Shown in pieces: positions 51,618 through 60,153 of a DNA stretch of 64,000 nucleotides. The notes beneath the pieces were generated by a model, which did no database searches, was not told the origin of the DNA, and saw only the letters and a list, made by a program, of their open reading frames with translations. The stretch spans positions 11,333-75,332 of the forward strand of contig DASXLI010000048.1 in NCBI GenBank assembly GCA_036496285.1, given 5' to 3'. How positions within the stretch are numbered: the first letter of the stretch is position 1; each line of letters begins with the position of its first letter. This stretch comes from DP-19 sp036496285 (lineage in GTDB: Bacteria > Desulfobacterota > Binatia > UTPRO1). Both the position numbers and the translations under genes were made by a program.

Positions 51618-53126
51618 CTACGAGCGCGCGCGCGTCCAGTGACGAAGGACGATGCCGCGGAACCTGGCGACGCCGCCGTCGTACCGCATGCCCATCGCGC
51701 GCATCCGGATTTTCAACTGTGCGCGCGTGCGCCGGCTCTGATCCTCCCAGGTCCGGTTGTCGACGAGCCACACGTCATGCGCGTCCGGCGGAAAGTTGAC
51801 GAAGCCCTTCGGCCGTCCTTCGAGCCGCGTGGCGTAGAGGTTCGCGACGTCACCGATCACGTACGCCGGCGCCGTGGAGTGCTGCTCGGCGTAGCGGACG
51901 GCGCCGCGCTCATCGTCTTTGGCGTAGCGCCCGTCGAAGAGCAGGTTGCCGAGCGCCACGAGCTGCAGCAGCAAGGACGCGACGAGCAGCGGCCGCAGGC
52001 GCGGATAACGTACCAGGCCGAGCGCCAGGACGATCGGCAGAAGCGGCCAGACGACCATGAGATGCCGCGGGTGGAGGGGAAAGCTGCGGAGCCAGCCATA
52101 CGCGATCGGGCCGGCAAGCGCGCAGACCGGCCAGACGATCAGCGCCAGCAGCTCCCAGCGCCGCTCGCGGATTCGCAGCGCGTCGCGCACGAGCAGCGAG
52201 TAGACGGCGAGCGTGACGCAGATGGCGGCGCCGGCGAGCCCAAGTGAGACGGCATACGTCCGGGCGAGCTGCGAGAGCGGGTGGACGTGGAGGCTCCGGA
52301 GGTCCGGCCCGAGGGAGGAGCCGAAGTGCGCCGCGAAGAGATAGTACGCGAGGCTGCCGAGGCCGAACGGCCGCGTCCACGAGACGCCCGCTGTGCCCTC
52401 GCTCGCGGCGTGCATGACCACCAGCAGCCAGGGCATGAAGAGCAGGACCGTCAGGGCTTCCGCGGCGATCAGGATCGCAAGCGGCTGCGCGCGGCGCCTC
52501 GTCGGCTCGGTCGCGGCCACTCCGAGAAGGACCACACCCTGCGCCAGGATCACGAAGACGTGAAAAAGGTGAGTCCAGAGACCGAGCGCGTTCGCGAGCG
52601 CCAGCGCGAGCGCCCACGTCCAGCGCGACGCGCTGCGCGTGCGGACGGCGTCGACCCAATGCACCGCGGCCAGCGCCGACGCCGCGATCAGCATGAACCA
52701 GAGGCTGTAGTTGCGGGCTTCGGCGCCGTAGAAGCCGAGGAACGGCGAGAGCTGCGCGATGGCGGTCGCGACGAGCGCGACGCTCGGCCCCCAGAGCCGG
52801 CGCACGAAGAGAAAGAGCATCACGAGGCCGAGCTCGAGCGCGACGAATGACGGCAGGCGGTAGAAGAACTCGCTGCGCGGCACCCGGTCACTCAGGGCGT
52901 AGAGGACGAGATGGGACGCTGGCGGCTGCGTATCCAGCTCGCGGACGCGGTGGACGAGATCGGCGACGCTCGTCGCGGTCACCGCGGGCGTGATCGTCAG
53001 CCCTTCGTCGAGCCAGAGGCTCTGCGCACCGAGGCGCGGCGCCAGCACGACGGCGCCGACGATGAGGATCACGGCGATCGACCGGATCGACGAGGCCGGC
53101 GCCGACGGCGCGTGATTGGTCAGCAC
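51618..53126 (-). CDS. Membrane glycosyltransferase, GT39/ArnT-like
   Basis: A 502-residue polytopic membrane protein (about ten hydrophobic helices) with a periplasmic C-terminal tail. WLDEG at residues 38-42 after the first helix carries the Asp-Glu pair of the GT-C fold (GT39/GT83) that uses polyprenyl-phosphate sugars. YGAEARNYSLWF in the third loop is also typical. It transfers a sugar from a lipid carrier to a periplasmic acceptor. GTG start, 16 nt after the carbamoyltransferase stop, so it is probably the last gene of that operon. Confidence 0.85.
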   Translation of the reverse strand: MLTNHAPSAPASSIRSIAVILIVGAVVLAPRLGAQSLWLDEGLTITPAVTATSVADLVHRVRELDTQPPASHLVLYALSDRVPRSEFFYRLPSFVALELGLVMLFLFVRRLWGPSVALVATAIAQLSPFLGFYGAEARNYSLWFMLIAASALAAVHWVDAVRTRSASRWTWALALALANALGLWTHLFHVFVILAQGVVLLGVAATEPTRRRAQPLAILIAAEALTVLLFMPWLLVVMHAASEGTAGVSWTRPFGLGSLAYYLFAAHFGSSLGPDLRSLHVHPLSQLARTYAVSLGLAGAAICVTLAVYSLLVRDALRIRERRWELLALIVWPVCALAGPIAYGWLRSFPLHPRHLMVVWPLLPIVLALGLVRYPRLRPLLVASLLLQLVALGNLLFDGRYAKDDERGAVRYAEQHSTAPAYVIGDVANLYATRLEGRPKGFVNFPPDAHDVWLVDNRTWEDQSRRTRAQLKIRMRAMGMRYDGGVARFRGIVLRHWTRARS

Positions 53127-53142
53127 GATGCGTGTGCCGCGT

Positions 53143-54966
53143 TCAGTCCAGTTGGTATTGCGCGCGCCAGTCGACGTCGTCCCGCAGCGGCGGCTGCGCG
53201 CTCTTGTCCAGCATGAACGATCCGAGGACGAGGTGGTCCATCTCGGTACGCATGAAGCACCGGTAGGCGTCGCGCGGCGTGCAGACGATCGGCTCGCCGC
53301 GCACGTTGAAGCTCGTGTTCACCAGCACCGGGCAGCCGGTGAGCTGGCAGAAGCGCTCGATCAGGGCGTGGTAGAGCGGGTTCGTCTCGCGGTGGACGGT
53401 CTGGATGCGCGCGGAGTAGTCGACGTGGGTGACGGCGGGGATGTCGGAGCGCGGGACGTTCAGCTTGGCGATGCCGAAGAGCTGCTGCTCGTCGGCGGTC
53501 ATCGCGATGCGGCGTTCGCGGCGCACCGGCGCCACGAGCAGCATGTACGGCGAGTCGGTGTCCAACTCGAACCATTCGCCGACGCGCTCGCGCAGCACGC
53601 TCGGCGCGAACGGGCGGAAGCTCTCGCGGAACTTGATCTTGAGGTTCATCACCGACTGCATCTTGCGCGAGCGCGGATCGCCGAGAATGCTGCGCGCGCC
53701 GAGCGAGCGCGGCCCGAACTCCATCCGCCCCTGCAGCCAACCGACGACCTTCTCGTCGGCCAGGTGGCGCGCCGTGCGTTCGAGGAGCTCGTCGCGCGAG
53801 AGGCGCTCGTAGACCGCGCCGGCGGAGCGCACGAAGCTCTCGATCTCGTCGTCGGGGTACGCTGGCCCGAGATACGAGCCGTGCATGCCGTCGCCCTCCG
53901 AGGGGTTGCGGCGCGGATTGTCGAGGACCTTGTGATGGATGGTGAGCGCGACGCCCAGCGCGCCGCCGGCGTCGCCGGACGCCGGCTGGATCCACAGCCG
54001 TTTGAACGGTCCCTCGCGCAGCAGCCGGCCGTTGGCGACGCAGTTGAGCGCGACGCCGCCCGCGAGGCAGAGGTTCTCCATGCCGGTCTCGCGTCGTACG
54101 TGGCGCGCCATGCTCAGCACGATCTCCTCGACGACGACCTGGATCGACGCGGCGAGATCCATCTCGCGCTGGGTCAACTCCGACTCCGGGGCGCGCGGCG
54201 GACCGCCGAAGAGCTCATCGAACGCCGGGCTCGTCATGGTGAGCCCGCGCAGGTAGTCGAAGTACGCCATGTTCAGCTTGAACGACCCGTCCGGCCGGAG
54301 CTGCACCAGCTTGTCGAAGATGACCTGGACGAAGCGCGGCTCGCCGTACGGGGCGAGCCCCATGACCTTGTACTCGCCGGAGTTGACCTTGAACCCGGTG
54401 TAATAGGTGAACGCCGAGTACAGCATGCCGAGCGAGTGGGGGTAGTGGAGCTCGGCCAGCAGATCGAGCGCGTTGCCGCGCCCGACGCCGTAGGACGAGG
54501 TCGCCCATTCCCCGACGCCGTCCATCGTCAGCACCGCCGCCTCCGGGAAGGGCGACGGGTAGAAGGCGCTCGCCGCGTGCGACTCGTGGTGCTCGCTGAA
54601 GAGCACGGGGCCCTCGTAGCCGCCGAGGTCGCGGCGGATCTGGTCGCGGGTGAAGAGCTTCTCCTTCAGCCAGACGGGCATCGCGGTGAGGAACGAGCGC
54701 AGCCCCTGGGGCGCCACGCCGAGGTAGCTCTCCAGGATGCGCTCGAACTTGAGGAGCGGCTTGTCGTAGAAGCCGACGTAGTCGACGCCCGTCATGTCGA
54801 TGCCCGCCTCGCGCAGGCAGTAGGCGACCGCGTTGGTCGGGAACTCGGAGTCGTGCTTCTTGCGGGTGAAGCGCTCCTCCTGCGCGGCGGCGACGATCTC
54901 GCCGTCGCGCACGAGGCATGCGGCGGAGTCGTGATAGAACGCCGAAAGGCCGAGAATAGTCGTCAT
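53143..54966 (-). CDS. Carbamoyltransferase (NodU/TobZ/CmcH family)
   Basis: A 607-residue two-domain enzyme from ATG 54966. The N-terminal Kae1-like ASKHA domain has AFYHDSAACLV (10-19), SEHHESHAASAF (124-135) for the metal/substrate site, TMDGVGEWATSSYG and CLAGGVALNCVANGRL; the C-terminal YrdC-like domain has the KIKFRESFRPFAPSVL region and LVNTSFNVRGEPIV. It makes carbamoyl-adenylate from carbamoyl phosphate and ATP and carbamoylates a hydroxyl group, here most likely of a surface glycan or glycolipid. It is 7 nt downstream of the SxtJ gene, forming the DUF5989-SxtJ-carbamoyltransferase triad found in many genomes. Confidence 0.94.
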   Translation of the reverse strand: MTTILGLSAFYHDSAACLVRDGEIVAAAQEERFTRKKHDSEFPTNAVAYCLREAGIDMTGVDYVGFYDKPLLKFERILESYLGVAPQGLRSFLTAMPVWLKEKLFTRDQIRRDLGGYEGPVLFSEHHESHAASAFYPSPFPEAAVLTMDGVGEWATSSYGVGRGNALDLLAELHYPHSLGMLYSAFTYYTGFKVNSGEYKVMGLAPYGEPRFVQVIFDKLVQLRPDGSFKLNMAYFDYLRGLTMTSPAFDELFGGPPRAPESELTQREMDLAASIQVVVEEIVLSMARHVRRETGMENLCLAGGVALNCVANGRLLREGPFKRLWIQPASGDAGGALGVALTIHHKVLDNPRRNPSEGDGMHGSYLGPAYPDDEIESFVRSAGAVYERLSRDELLERTARHLADEKVVGWLQGRMEFGPRSLGARSILGDPRSRKMQSVMNLKIKFRESFRPFAPSVLRERVGEWFELDTDSPYMLLVAPVRRERRIAMTADEQQLFGIAKLNVPRSDIPAVTHVDYSARIQTVHRETNPLYHALIERFCQLTGCPVLVNTSFNVRGEPIVCTPRDAYRCFMRTEMDHLVLGSFMLDKSAQPPLRDDVDWRAQYQLD

Positions 54967-54973
54967 CGCCTGA

Positions 54974-55369
54974 TCAGAACTGCTGCTGGTAGCGCGCCGG
55001 ATCGACCGGCTCGACCTTGCGCCGCACCCAGTGGCTGCTCTCACCGTCGCGCAGCGAGCGTGTCATCGGGTCGCGGAAGAAGCGCATGACGAGCCCGACT
55101 GGCGTGAAGACGAGGTAGAAGAGCAGGCCGAGGATGAGGCGCGTGTTGAAGGTGCCGAGGACGTCGGCAAAGCGCATCCACCCGTGCCGCACGGGGCCGA
55201 GGCGCGCCGGCATGAGGAGCCCGGACACCAGCAGCAGCGAGCCGACCGTCCAGAGGACGCGCGGCGGCAGCTCGTGGCCGCGCCACCTGCTGATGCCTCC
55301 CAGGACGAGGAAGGCGAGTCCGACGGTGAGCCCGAACTTCCGGAGCTCGCGCTTCGAGGCCGGCGGCAC
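54974..55369 (-). CDS. SxtJ-family membrane protein
   Basis: A 131-residue small membrane protein with three hydrophobic segments (GLTVGLAFLVLGGIS, VLWTVGSLLLVSGLLM, LILGLLFYLVFTPVGLVM) and a basic C-terminal tail ending VEPVDPARYQQQF. The segment FADVLGTFNTR and the MRFFRDPM end match SxtJ-type proteins that accompany carbamoyltransferases, first noted in the saxitoxin cluster. Its biochemical role is not known. GTG start 10 nt after the DUF5989 stop. Confidence 0.85.
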   Translation of the reverse strand: MPPASKRELRKFGLTVGLAFLVLGGISRWRGHELPPRVLWTVGSLLLVSGLLMPARLGPVRHGWMRFADVLGTFNTRLILGLLFYLVFTPVGLVMRFFRDPMTRSLRDGESSHWVRRKVEPVDPARYQQQF

Positions 55370-55379
55370 GCCCCGTGTC

Positions 55380-55532
55380 CTAGAAAACGGTGTAGATGAA
55401 GGGTGCCAGGGCGGAGCCGTGGGTGAAGACGATCAAGGAGCCGAAGAGCGCCATGATGATGACGATCGGCGCGAGCCACCACTTCTTGCGGACGCGCAGA
55501 AAGGTCCACAGCTCCTTTGCGAGTGACAGCAT
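55380..55532 (-). CDS. DUF5989 microprotein (50 aa)
   Basis: A 50-residue protein, MLSLAKELWTFLRVRKKWW then one membrane helix (LAPIVIIMALFGSLIVF) and the terminal THGSALAPFIYTVF. This is the conserved plan of DUF5989: an amphipathic basic start with RxRKKWW, a single helix, and GSALAPFIYT at the end. It is the first gene of the DUF5989-SxtJ-carbamoyltransferase set and overlaps neither neighbour. Function is unknown; constant association suggests a membrane anchor or subunit for the carbamoyltransferase. Confidence 0.85.
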   Translation of the reverse strand: MLSLAKELWTFLRVRKKWWLAPIVIIMALFGSLIVFTHGSALAPFIYTVF

Positions 55533-55618
55533 TCCTGGGTTCCGGTCTCGACTGCGACCAATGTAGCCGAGCCGGGGCCAAGCATGCTAGCGATGGCCGT
55601 TGGGCGACGAGCCGCCCG

Positions 55619-56695
55619 CTACGGGCAGTCCTGGTTCGGCTGGCCCGCGGCGTCCATCGTCGGCGACAGTTGCGCCAAGCCGTCAAGTACGGCTCGACAT
55701 TGCGCGAACCGCCGCTCCCAGTCGACGGCCATCGTCGCGGCAAGATCGCGCATCTGTTGCGCGAGCGCCGCGTGCCGGGCGTATGCTTCCTCGAGACCGC
55801 GAGTGATGCCGGCGACGGTGTTTTCGACGAAGACGGTACCCTGGGTGAACTCGCCACGCATGGCAGCGGAGTTGGAGGTGACCAGGGGCTTGCCGGCGGC
55901 GGCGGCTTCGTACGCGCCGCAGAGCATCGTGTGCGGTCGGGTGCAGAGCACCATCACCGCATCGCAACGGCTCACGAGCGCATCGTAGGCTTGGCGCGGC
56001 AGGAACCCTGTGAGCTTGATCTGCGGCGACAAGGCGGCTCTCGTCTTCTTCGACACGCGGCTCGAGTCGCCGGTGACGTGAAGCCGCATCGCCGGCAGAA
56101 GGTCACGCAAGGCCAGGAGCTCGTCGACCGGCTCGTCCTCGTAGAACGAGAAGATTGCCGCCACGTTGAAGGTGCCGGGCTCGAAGGGATACTCGCCGCC
56201 CGTGCCGAGGGATGGGAGCCGATCCGGAAGTACGACCGGTGCGCCGCCCCACGCCGATATCATCTCGCGCAGACCATCGTTCGTGACGATGGTGGCGGCG
56301 GCGCGACGAATGAGGAAGCGGTTCAGCGGCGCAAACGCCCGCCACTTGGGCTCGAGGAACACTCCCGTATGCGCGTCGATCGCGAAGTGTCCGCCGTGCA
56401 GCTTGTGATGCAGCCACGCCGTGAGGGCGGCAAACGGCGGCGGGTTGGACACAACCGTCATGGTCGGCCGCAACGCGCGAAGCAGGAGCATCGTCTTCAC
56501 GAATTGCAGGACATACTTGATCGGCGCGATCGCCGGCCGTCGATACGCAAGATAGTGCACCGTATGCAGCGGCTGTCCGAGCCTCTCGGCGATCGAGACG
56601 CTACGCTGACACACGGGATCCCACGTCAGCAGCTCGAGCCGTCCCCTGTGCGCATTCCCTTGCGCTTGCCCTCTTGCCGAATCGCCCGCGTACAT
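55619..56695 (-). CDS. Glycosyltransferase (GT4-like, GT-B fold)
   Basis: About 358 residues from ATG 56695; an ATG at 56740 is an alternative and neither has a clear ribosome site. The N-terminal half has RLELLTWDPVCQRSVSIAER, VVSNPPPFAALTAW and IDAHTGVFLEPKW; the C-terminal half has VAAIFSFYEDEPVDELLAL, LHVTGDSSR, LTGFLPRQAYDALVSRCD and AAAAGKPLVTSNSAAMRGE, the usual donor-site region though without a canonical EX7E. It is 86 nt upstream of, and co-directional with, the DUF5989-SxtJ-carbamoyltransferase genes, so it may glycosylate the same acceptor. Confidence 0.85.
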   Translation of the reverse strand: MYAGDSARGQAQGNAHRGRLELLTWDPVCQRSVSIAERLGQPLHTVHYLAYRRPAIAPIKYVLQFVKTMLLLRALRPTMTVVSNPPPFAALTAWLHHKLHGGHFAIDAHTGVFLEPKWRAFAPLNRFLIRRAAATIVTNDGLREMISAWGGAPVVLPDRLPSLGTGGEYPFEPGTFNVAAIFSFYEDEPVDELLALRDLLPAMRLHVTGDSSRVSKKTRAALSPQIKLTGFLPRQAYDALVSRCDAVMVLCTRPHTMLCGAYEAAAAGKPLVTSNSAAMRGEFTQGTVFVENTVAGITRGLEEAYARHAALAQQMRDLAATMAVDWERRFAQCRAVLDGLAQLSPTMDAAGQPNQDCP

Positions 56696-57000
56696 CACCC
56701 GAGGGAGAATACCGGAACAACCGAGCGAGAGACAGGTCACAACATCGCGTCTTCGTTACAGCGTTGCTCGGGAGGACATCTGCTGCGTATGTGCAAGTGC
56801 TTGCGACAATGCGGGGTCATCCGATGTGCGCGGCACAGCGCATTTGGGTGCCAACGAGTCGCCTGGCGGGAAAACATTGACGGAGGGCAGGACGCCGGGC
56901 TACGAAAATGTCGTAGCTACGGATGCCCCTTCCGGCATCGCGTTTGCTAAAGACTGGGTCAGGCCGCCGAGGCCAAACCACGACGTCAACCAGAGGGACC

Positions 57001-58686
57001 ATGGCGAACTGCACCTCTTCGACCGCTGAACGAGCGGCCGCACACATCCGTGCGGCCATCCTGGCTACGATTGCGATGCTGATTCCGGCGACCGTCATCG
57101 CGGCGACGACGTACGAAGTGTCGACGTCCGGCAGCGACACCAACACCGGCAAGGCGGGCTCTCCGTTGCGCACCATTCAGAAGGCGGCGAATCTCGTTGC
57201 CCCTGGTGACACGGTGCTGGTCGATCCGGGCACGTACAACGAGCGGATCAGCATAACGCGATCCGGCTCGGCGGCTGCGCCGATCGTCTTCAAGTCGGCG
57301 AATCCGTCTGGTCAGCCCGTCGTCATCGACGGGACCGGAACCGCCGGAAGCAACTTCACCGCGGTCGTCAACATCACCGACGCGTCGTACCTGCAGTTCA
57401 TGGGTCTCACGGTCCGGAACTCGCCGAACTGGGGCGTGCACATCAGTGGGAGCGCGACGCACATCGAGCTGAACACGCTCGATGTCAGCGGATGCAACCA
57501 GAACGGCGTCTTCATCGAGACCAGCACGACCGCTCCGAACTTCACGATCGTGCACAACTCCAAGGTGCACGACAACCAGGCCGGCGGCATCGCCGTCTGG
57601 GTCGCGCCCGGCGGCTACTTCCTGATCGAAAACAACCAAGTCTACAACAACGCCGGTACCAACAACTACGACGGCATCCAGATCGGCGGCGGCGACGGGG
57701 CGTCGCACCACGTCGTCGCGCGCAACAACACCTCGTACGGCAACGGCGGTGCGAACGGCGCCGACCAGATCGATTTCGGCGGCCACGCGTTCGGCCATCA
57801 CTATCTCGCCGAGAACAACGACGTGAGCGGTCCCGGCGGCTCGATGAAGGTGCAGCAGGGGTTCGGCGGCTACGCCATCATCGCGCGGCGCAATCGCCTG
57901 TCTGGAATGGGCCTGATCACCTACGAGTTCCCCAATCCGGCGGTCTGGTACAACAACACCATCGTCAACGCCGGACACGCGATCCAGTTCTGGACCGACA
58001 GCGCGAGCTCGCCTCCCGGGCAGAGCTTCGGCGGCCTCGAGATCCGCAACAACCTCATCCTGCAGTCGACGGACTATCTCTTCCTCTTGAACGGCGTCAG
58101 CGGCTTCAACATCGATCATCGATACTCGTCGATCAGGCTGGCGAACAACATGTACAAATTCACGTCCAAGGGGATCCTGTGGGGTCCGATCTTCGACTGC
58201 CAGCTGACCGATCCCAGTGGCAGCAGCGCGTTCGCCGCGTATCAGGCGGCGAATTCGCCGGACCTCCAGGACGTCGGGAGCCGTAAGACGACGGCGGCGT
58301 TGACCGCGATCTTCGTGGATCCGACGGCGCACGACTACCACCTGGCGGCCGGGAGCCCAGCCATCGACGCGGGTGCGCCGCTCACGAAGACGACGAACGC
58401 GGGCACGAACGCGACCGTCGTGAACCTCGTTCGCAGCGACTATTTCCAGGACGGTTACAGCGGCCTCGTCGCCCCCGACAAGGTTCAGGTCGGCAAGAAT
58501 GCTCCGGTGGCGGTCACCGCCGTGGACGAGAACGGCAAGACGATCACGCTCGCAACGCCCCTCACGTGGAGTGTCGGAGACCCGGTGTCACTGCCTTGGA
58601 ACGGCGCCGCGCCGGACATCGGCGCGTACGAGAGCGGGACGGATCTACCCAGTCCGACGCTGCTGAGCGTCGAGCCCGTCTTGTAG
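57001..58686 (+). CDS. Exported right-handed parallel beta-helix protein
   Basis: Predicted 561 residues from ATG 57001 (GAGGG just upstream). Signal peptide (LATIAMLIPATVIAA) is followed by the DUF1565-like start YEVSTSGSDTNTGKAGSPL, RTIQKAANLVAPGDTVLVDPGTY, and a solenoid of pectate-lyase-type coils (LNTLDVSGCNQNGVFIE, NSKVHDNQAGGIAV, NNQVYNNAG, NNTIVNAGHAIQF). The C-terminal end has DYHLAAGSPAIDAG and DIGAYE, common closing motifs. These proteins bind or cleave polysaccharides; no catalytic set could be fixed. Its end overlaps the convergent polymerase gene by 42 nt, and it diverges from the GT4-like gene over about 260-305 bp. Confidence 0.88.
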   Translation: MANCTSSTAERAAAHIRAAILATIAMLIPATVIAATTYEVSTSGSDTNTGKAGSPLRTIQKAANLVAPGDTVLVDPGTYNERISITRSGSAAAPIVFKSANPSGQPVVIDGTGTAGSNFTAVVNITDASYLQFMGLTVRNSPNWGVHISGSATHIELNTLDVSGCNQNGVFIETSTTAPNFTIVHNSKVHDNQAGGIAVWVAPGGYFLIENNQVYNNAGTNNYDGIQIGGGDGASHHVVARNNTSYGNGGANGADQIDFGGHAFGHHYLAENNDVSGPGGSMKVQQGFGGYAIIARRNRLSGMGLITYEFPNPAVWYNNTIVNAGHAIQFWTDSASSPPGQSFGGLEIRNNLILQSTDYLFLLNGVSGFNIDHRYSSIRLANNMYKFTSKGILWGPIFDCQLTDPSGSSAFAAYQAANSPDLQDVGSRKTTAALTAIFVDPTAHDYHLAAGSPAIDAGAPLTKTTNAGTNATVVNLVRSDYFQDGYSGLVAPDKVQVGKNAPVAVTAVDENGKTITLATPLTWSVGDPVSLPWNGAAPDIGAYESGTDLPSPTLLSVEPVL

Positions 58687-60153
58687 GAGCGGCTGCACGA
58701 CCGCGTCGCGCTGCTCCAGCTTCTGGAGACGCGTGACGCCTTCCCCGGCGCCGAGCAGCAGCCACAGCATCGCGTTGTACGAGAACCCCCGCCACGGCAC
58801 CCAGTACATCTGCCAGCAGACCGCGAGCATGCCGGCCGTCATGCCGACCGCGAACGTCCGTTGCTCCCAATCGCCGTGCATCGACGCGCGACGGAGCTGC
58901 CCGAACGCCTTCAGCAGGAAGATCACGAAGACGAGGCCGCCGATGACGCCGGTCTCCGCCGTCCTCAGCAGATACTCGTTGTGGACGGTGTAGAGCCAGT
59001 CGTTGCTGAACTCATCGGTCAGATAGTTCTTGTACGCGAAGCCGTAGGCGCCTGGTCCGATCCCGAACACCGGATGCGCGGTGATCACGAGCATCGCCAT
59101 GCGGTTGAGCGCCGCACGCTCGTCGTAGGACTCGCCGAGCGGCGCCTCGGTCAGGCGCGCGCTGATGATCGGCAGGCATACGATCGCGGTGATCACCATT
59201 GCGATGAGCACGATGCCGACCTGCTTCATCGTGATGTCGCGACGCCGGAACCCCACGACGATGATCGCGACGAAGCCAATCGCTAGCCCTGCCCAGGCGG
59301 CGCGCGTGTAGGTCATCACGATCGCGACGATGCCCAGCACGACGAGGACGCCTTCGCGCGTCCTCCGCGAGTCGCGCACTTCGTCCGCTGAGCGTCTGCT
59401 GGTGAATCTGGCGGCGAGGATCATGATCAACGGCATGATGTAGGACGCGAATCCGGCCGGGTTTGAGCTCACCGTGCCACCCGGACGCGGGATGTCGCCG
59501 AGCGCGGTCGTCTCGCCGAGCAGCGAGAAGTTGATGCCCAACGCCGTCTCGACGAACATGACGATGGCCTGGATCGCCAGGGTGATCGCGAGCAAGCGCA
59601 CCAGCCGGTGCAGCCCACCGTCCATGAGGACGATGTTCAGGCCGAGGATGTAGACCAACACGAGCTCGAGCTCGAAGAGAAGTCGCGCCACGCCGGCAAA
59701 GCGCTCCGCACTGAAGACCGCGGCCACGAGCGTCGTTCCCAATATCGCGAGGATCCACGGCGTCAATTCACCGCGGTGGACGACGGCACGGGTGCCCATG
59801 ACGCGCAGGTATCCGTACAGCAGGATGCCCGTGCAGACGCAGAGCGGGATCTCGAGGCCCACCGTTCCGGCGCGGCCATACATCGGCCGCAGGTACACGT
59901 CGGCCTGAAGGGAGAGCACGAAGACGGAGGCGAGGAGGACGAGGCGGTTCGGCACCACCACCACGACGACGGCGGCGGCGATCGCGAGGACGATGGTTAT
60001 CAGCCAGCGGAGCTCGTCAGACGTCCCGAGGCTCAGCAAGAGGCAGCCCGTCGCGACGCCGACGAGTGCCGTAAACGGCCACGCTGGAAGCCGGCGTCCT
60101 CCAACGACGAGACGCGAATCGCCCGTCGTCGGTGCCGGCGCGGGCGGCGTCAC
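58645..60153 (-). CDS. O-antigen ligase/polymerase-like membrane protein (Wzy/WaaL type)
   Basis: A 502-residue polytopic protein (about 12 helices). The GTG at 60153 overlaps the flippase stop (GTGA), giving VTPPAPAPTTGD; the open frame continues upstream only inside the flippase gene. The large periplasmic loop with RLTEAPLGESYDERAALNRM and HPVFGIGPGAYGF ... HNEYLLRTAETG is the characteristic Wzy_C/PF04932 region. It polymerises or ligates undecaprenyl-linked oligosaccharide at the periplasmic face. Confidence 0.9.
   Translation of the reverse strand: MTPPAPAPTTGDSRLVVGGRRLPAWPFTALVGVATGCLLLSLGTSDELRWLITIVLAIAAAVVVVVVPNRLVLLASVFVLSLQADVYLRPMYGRAGTVGLEIPLCVCTGILLYGYLRVMGTRAVVHRGELTPWILAILGTTLVAAVFSAERFAGVARLLFELELVLVYILGLNIVLMDGGLHRLVRLLAITLAIQAIVMFVETALGINFSLLGETTALGDIPRPGGTVSSNPAGFASYIMPLIMILAARFTSRRSADEVRDSRRTREGVLVVLGIVAIVMTYTRAAWAGLAIGFVAIIVVGFRRRDITMKQVGIVLIAMVITAIVCLPIISARLTEAPLGESYDERAALNRMAMLVITAHPVFGIGPGAYGFAYKNYLTDEFSNDWLYTVHNEYLLRTAETGVIGGLVFVIFLLKAFGQLRRASMHGDWEQRTFAVGMTAGMLAVCWQMYWVPWRGFSYNAMLWLLLGAGEGVTRLQKLEQRDAVVQPLLQDGLDAQQRRTG

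Noticed and set aside
53116..55089. + strand open frame of 657 codons
   Set aside because: Antisense of the carbamoyltransferase and the SxtJ gene.
55602..55617. Hairpin GGGCG-ACGAGC-CGCCC at the end of the GT4-like gene
   Set aside because: No T-run follows on the minus strand; a stem of this size is common in GC-rich DNA.
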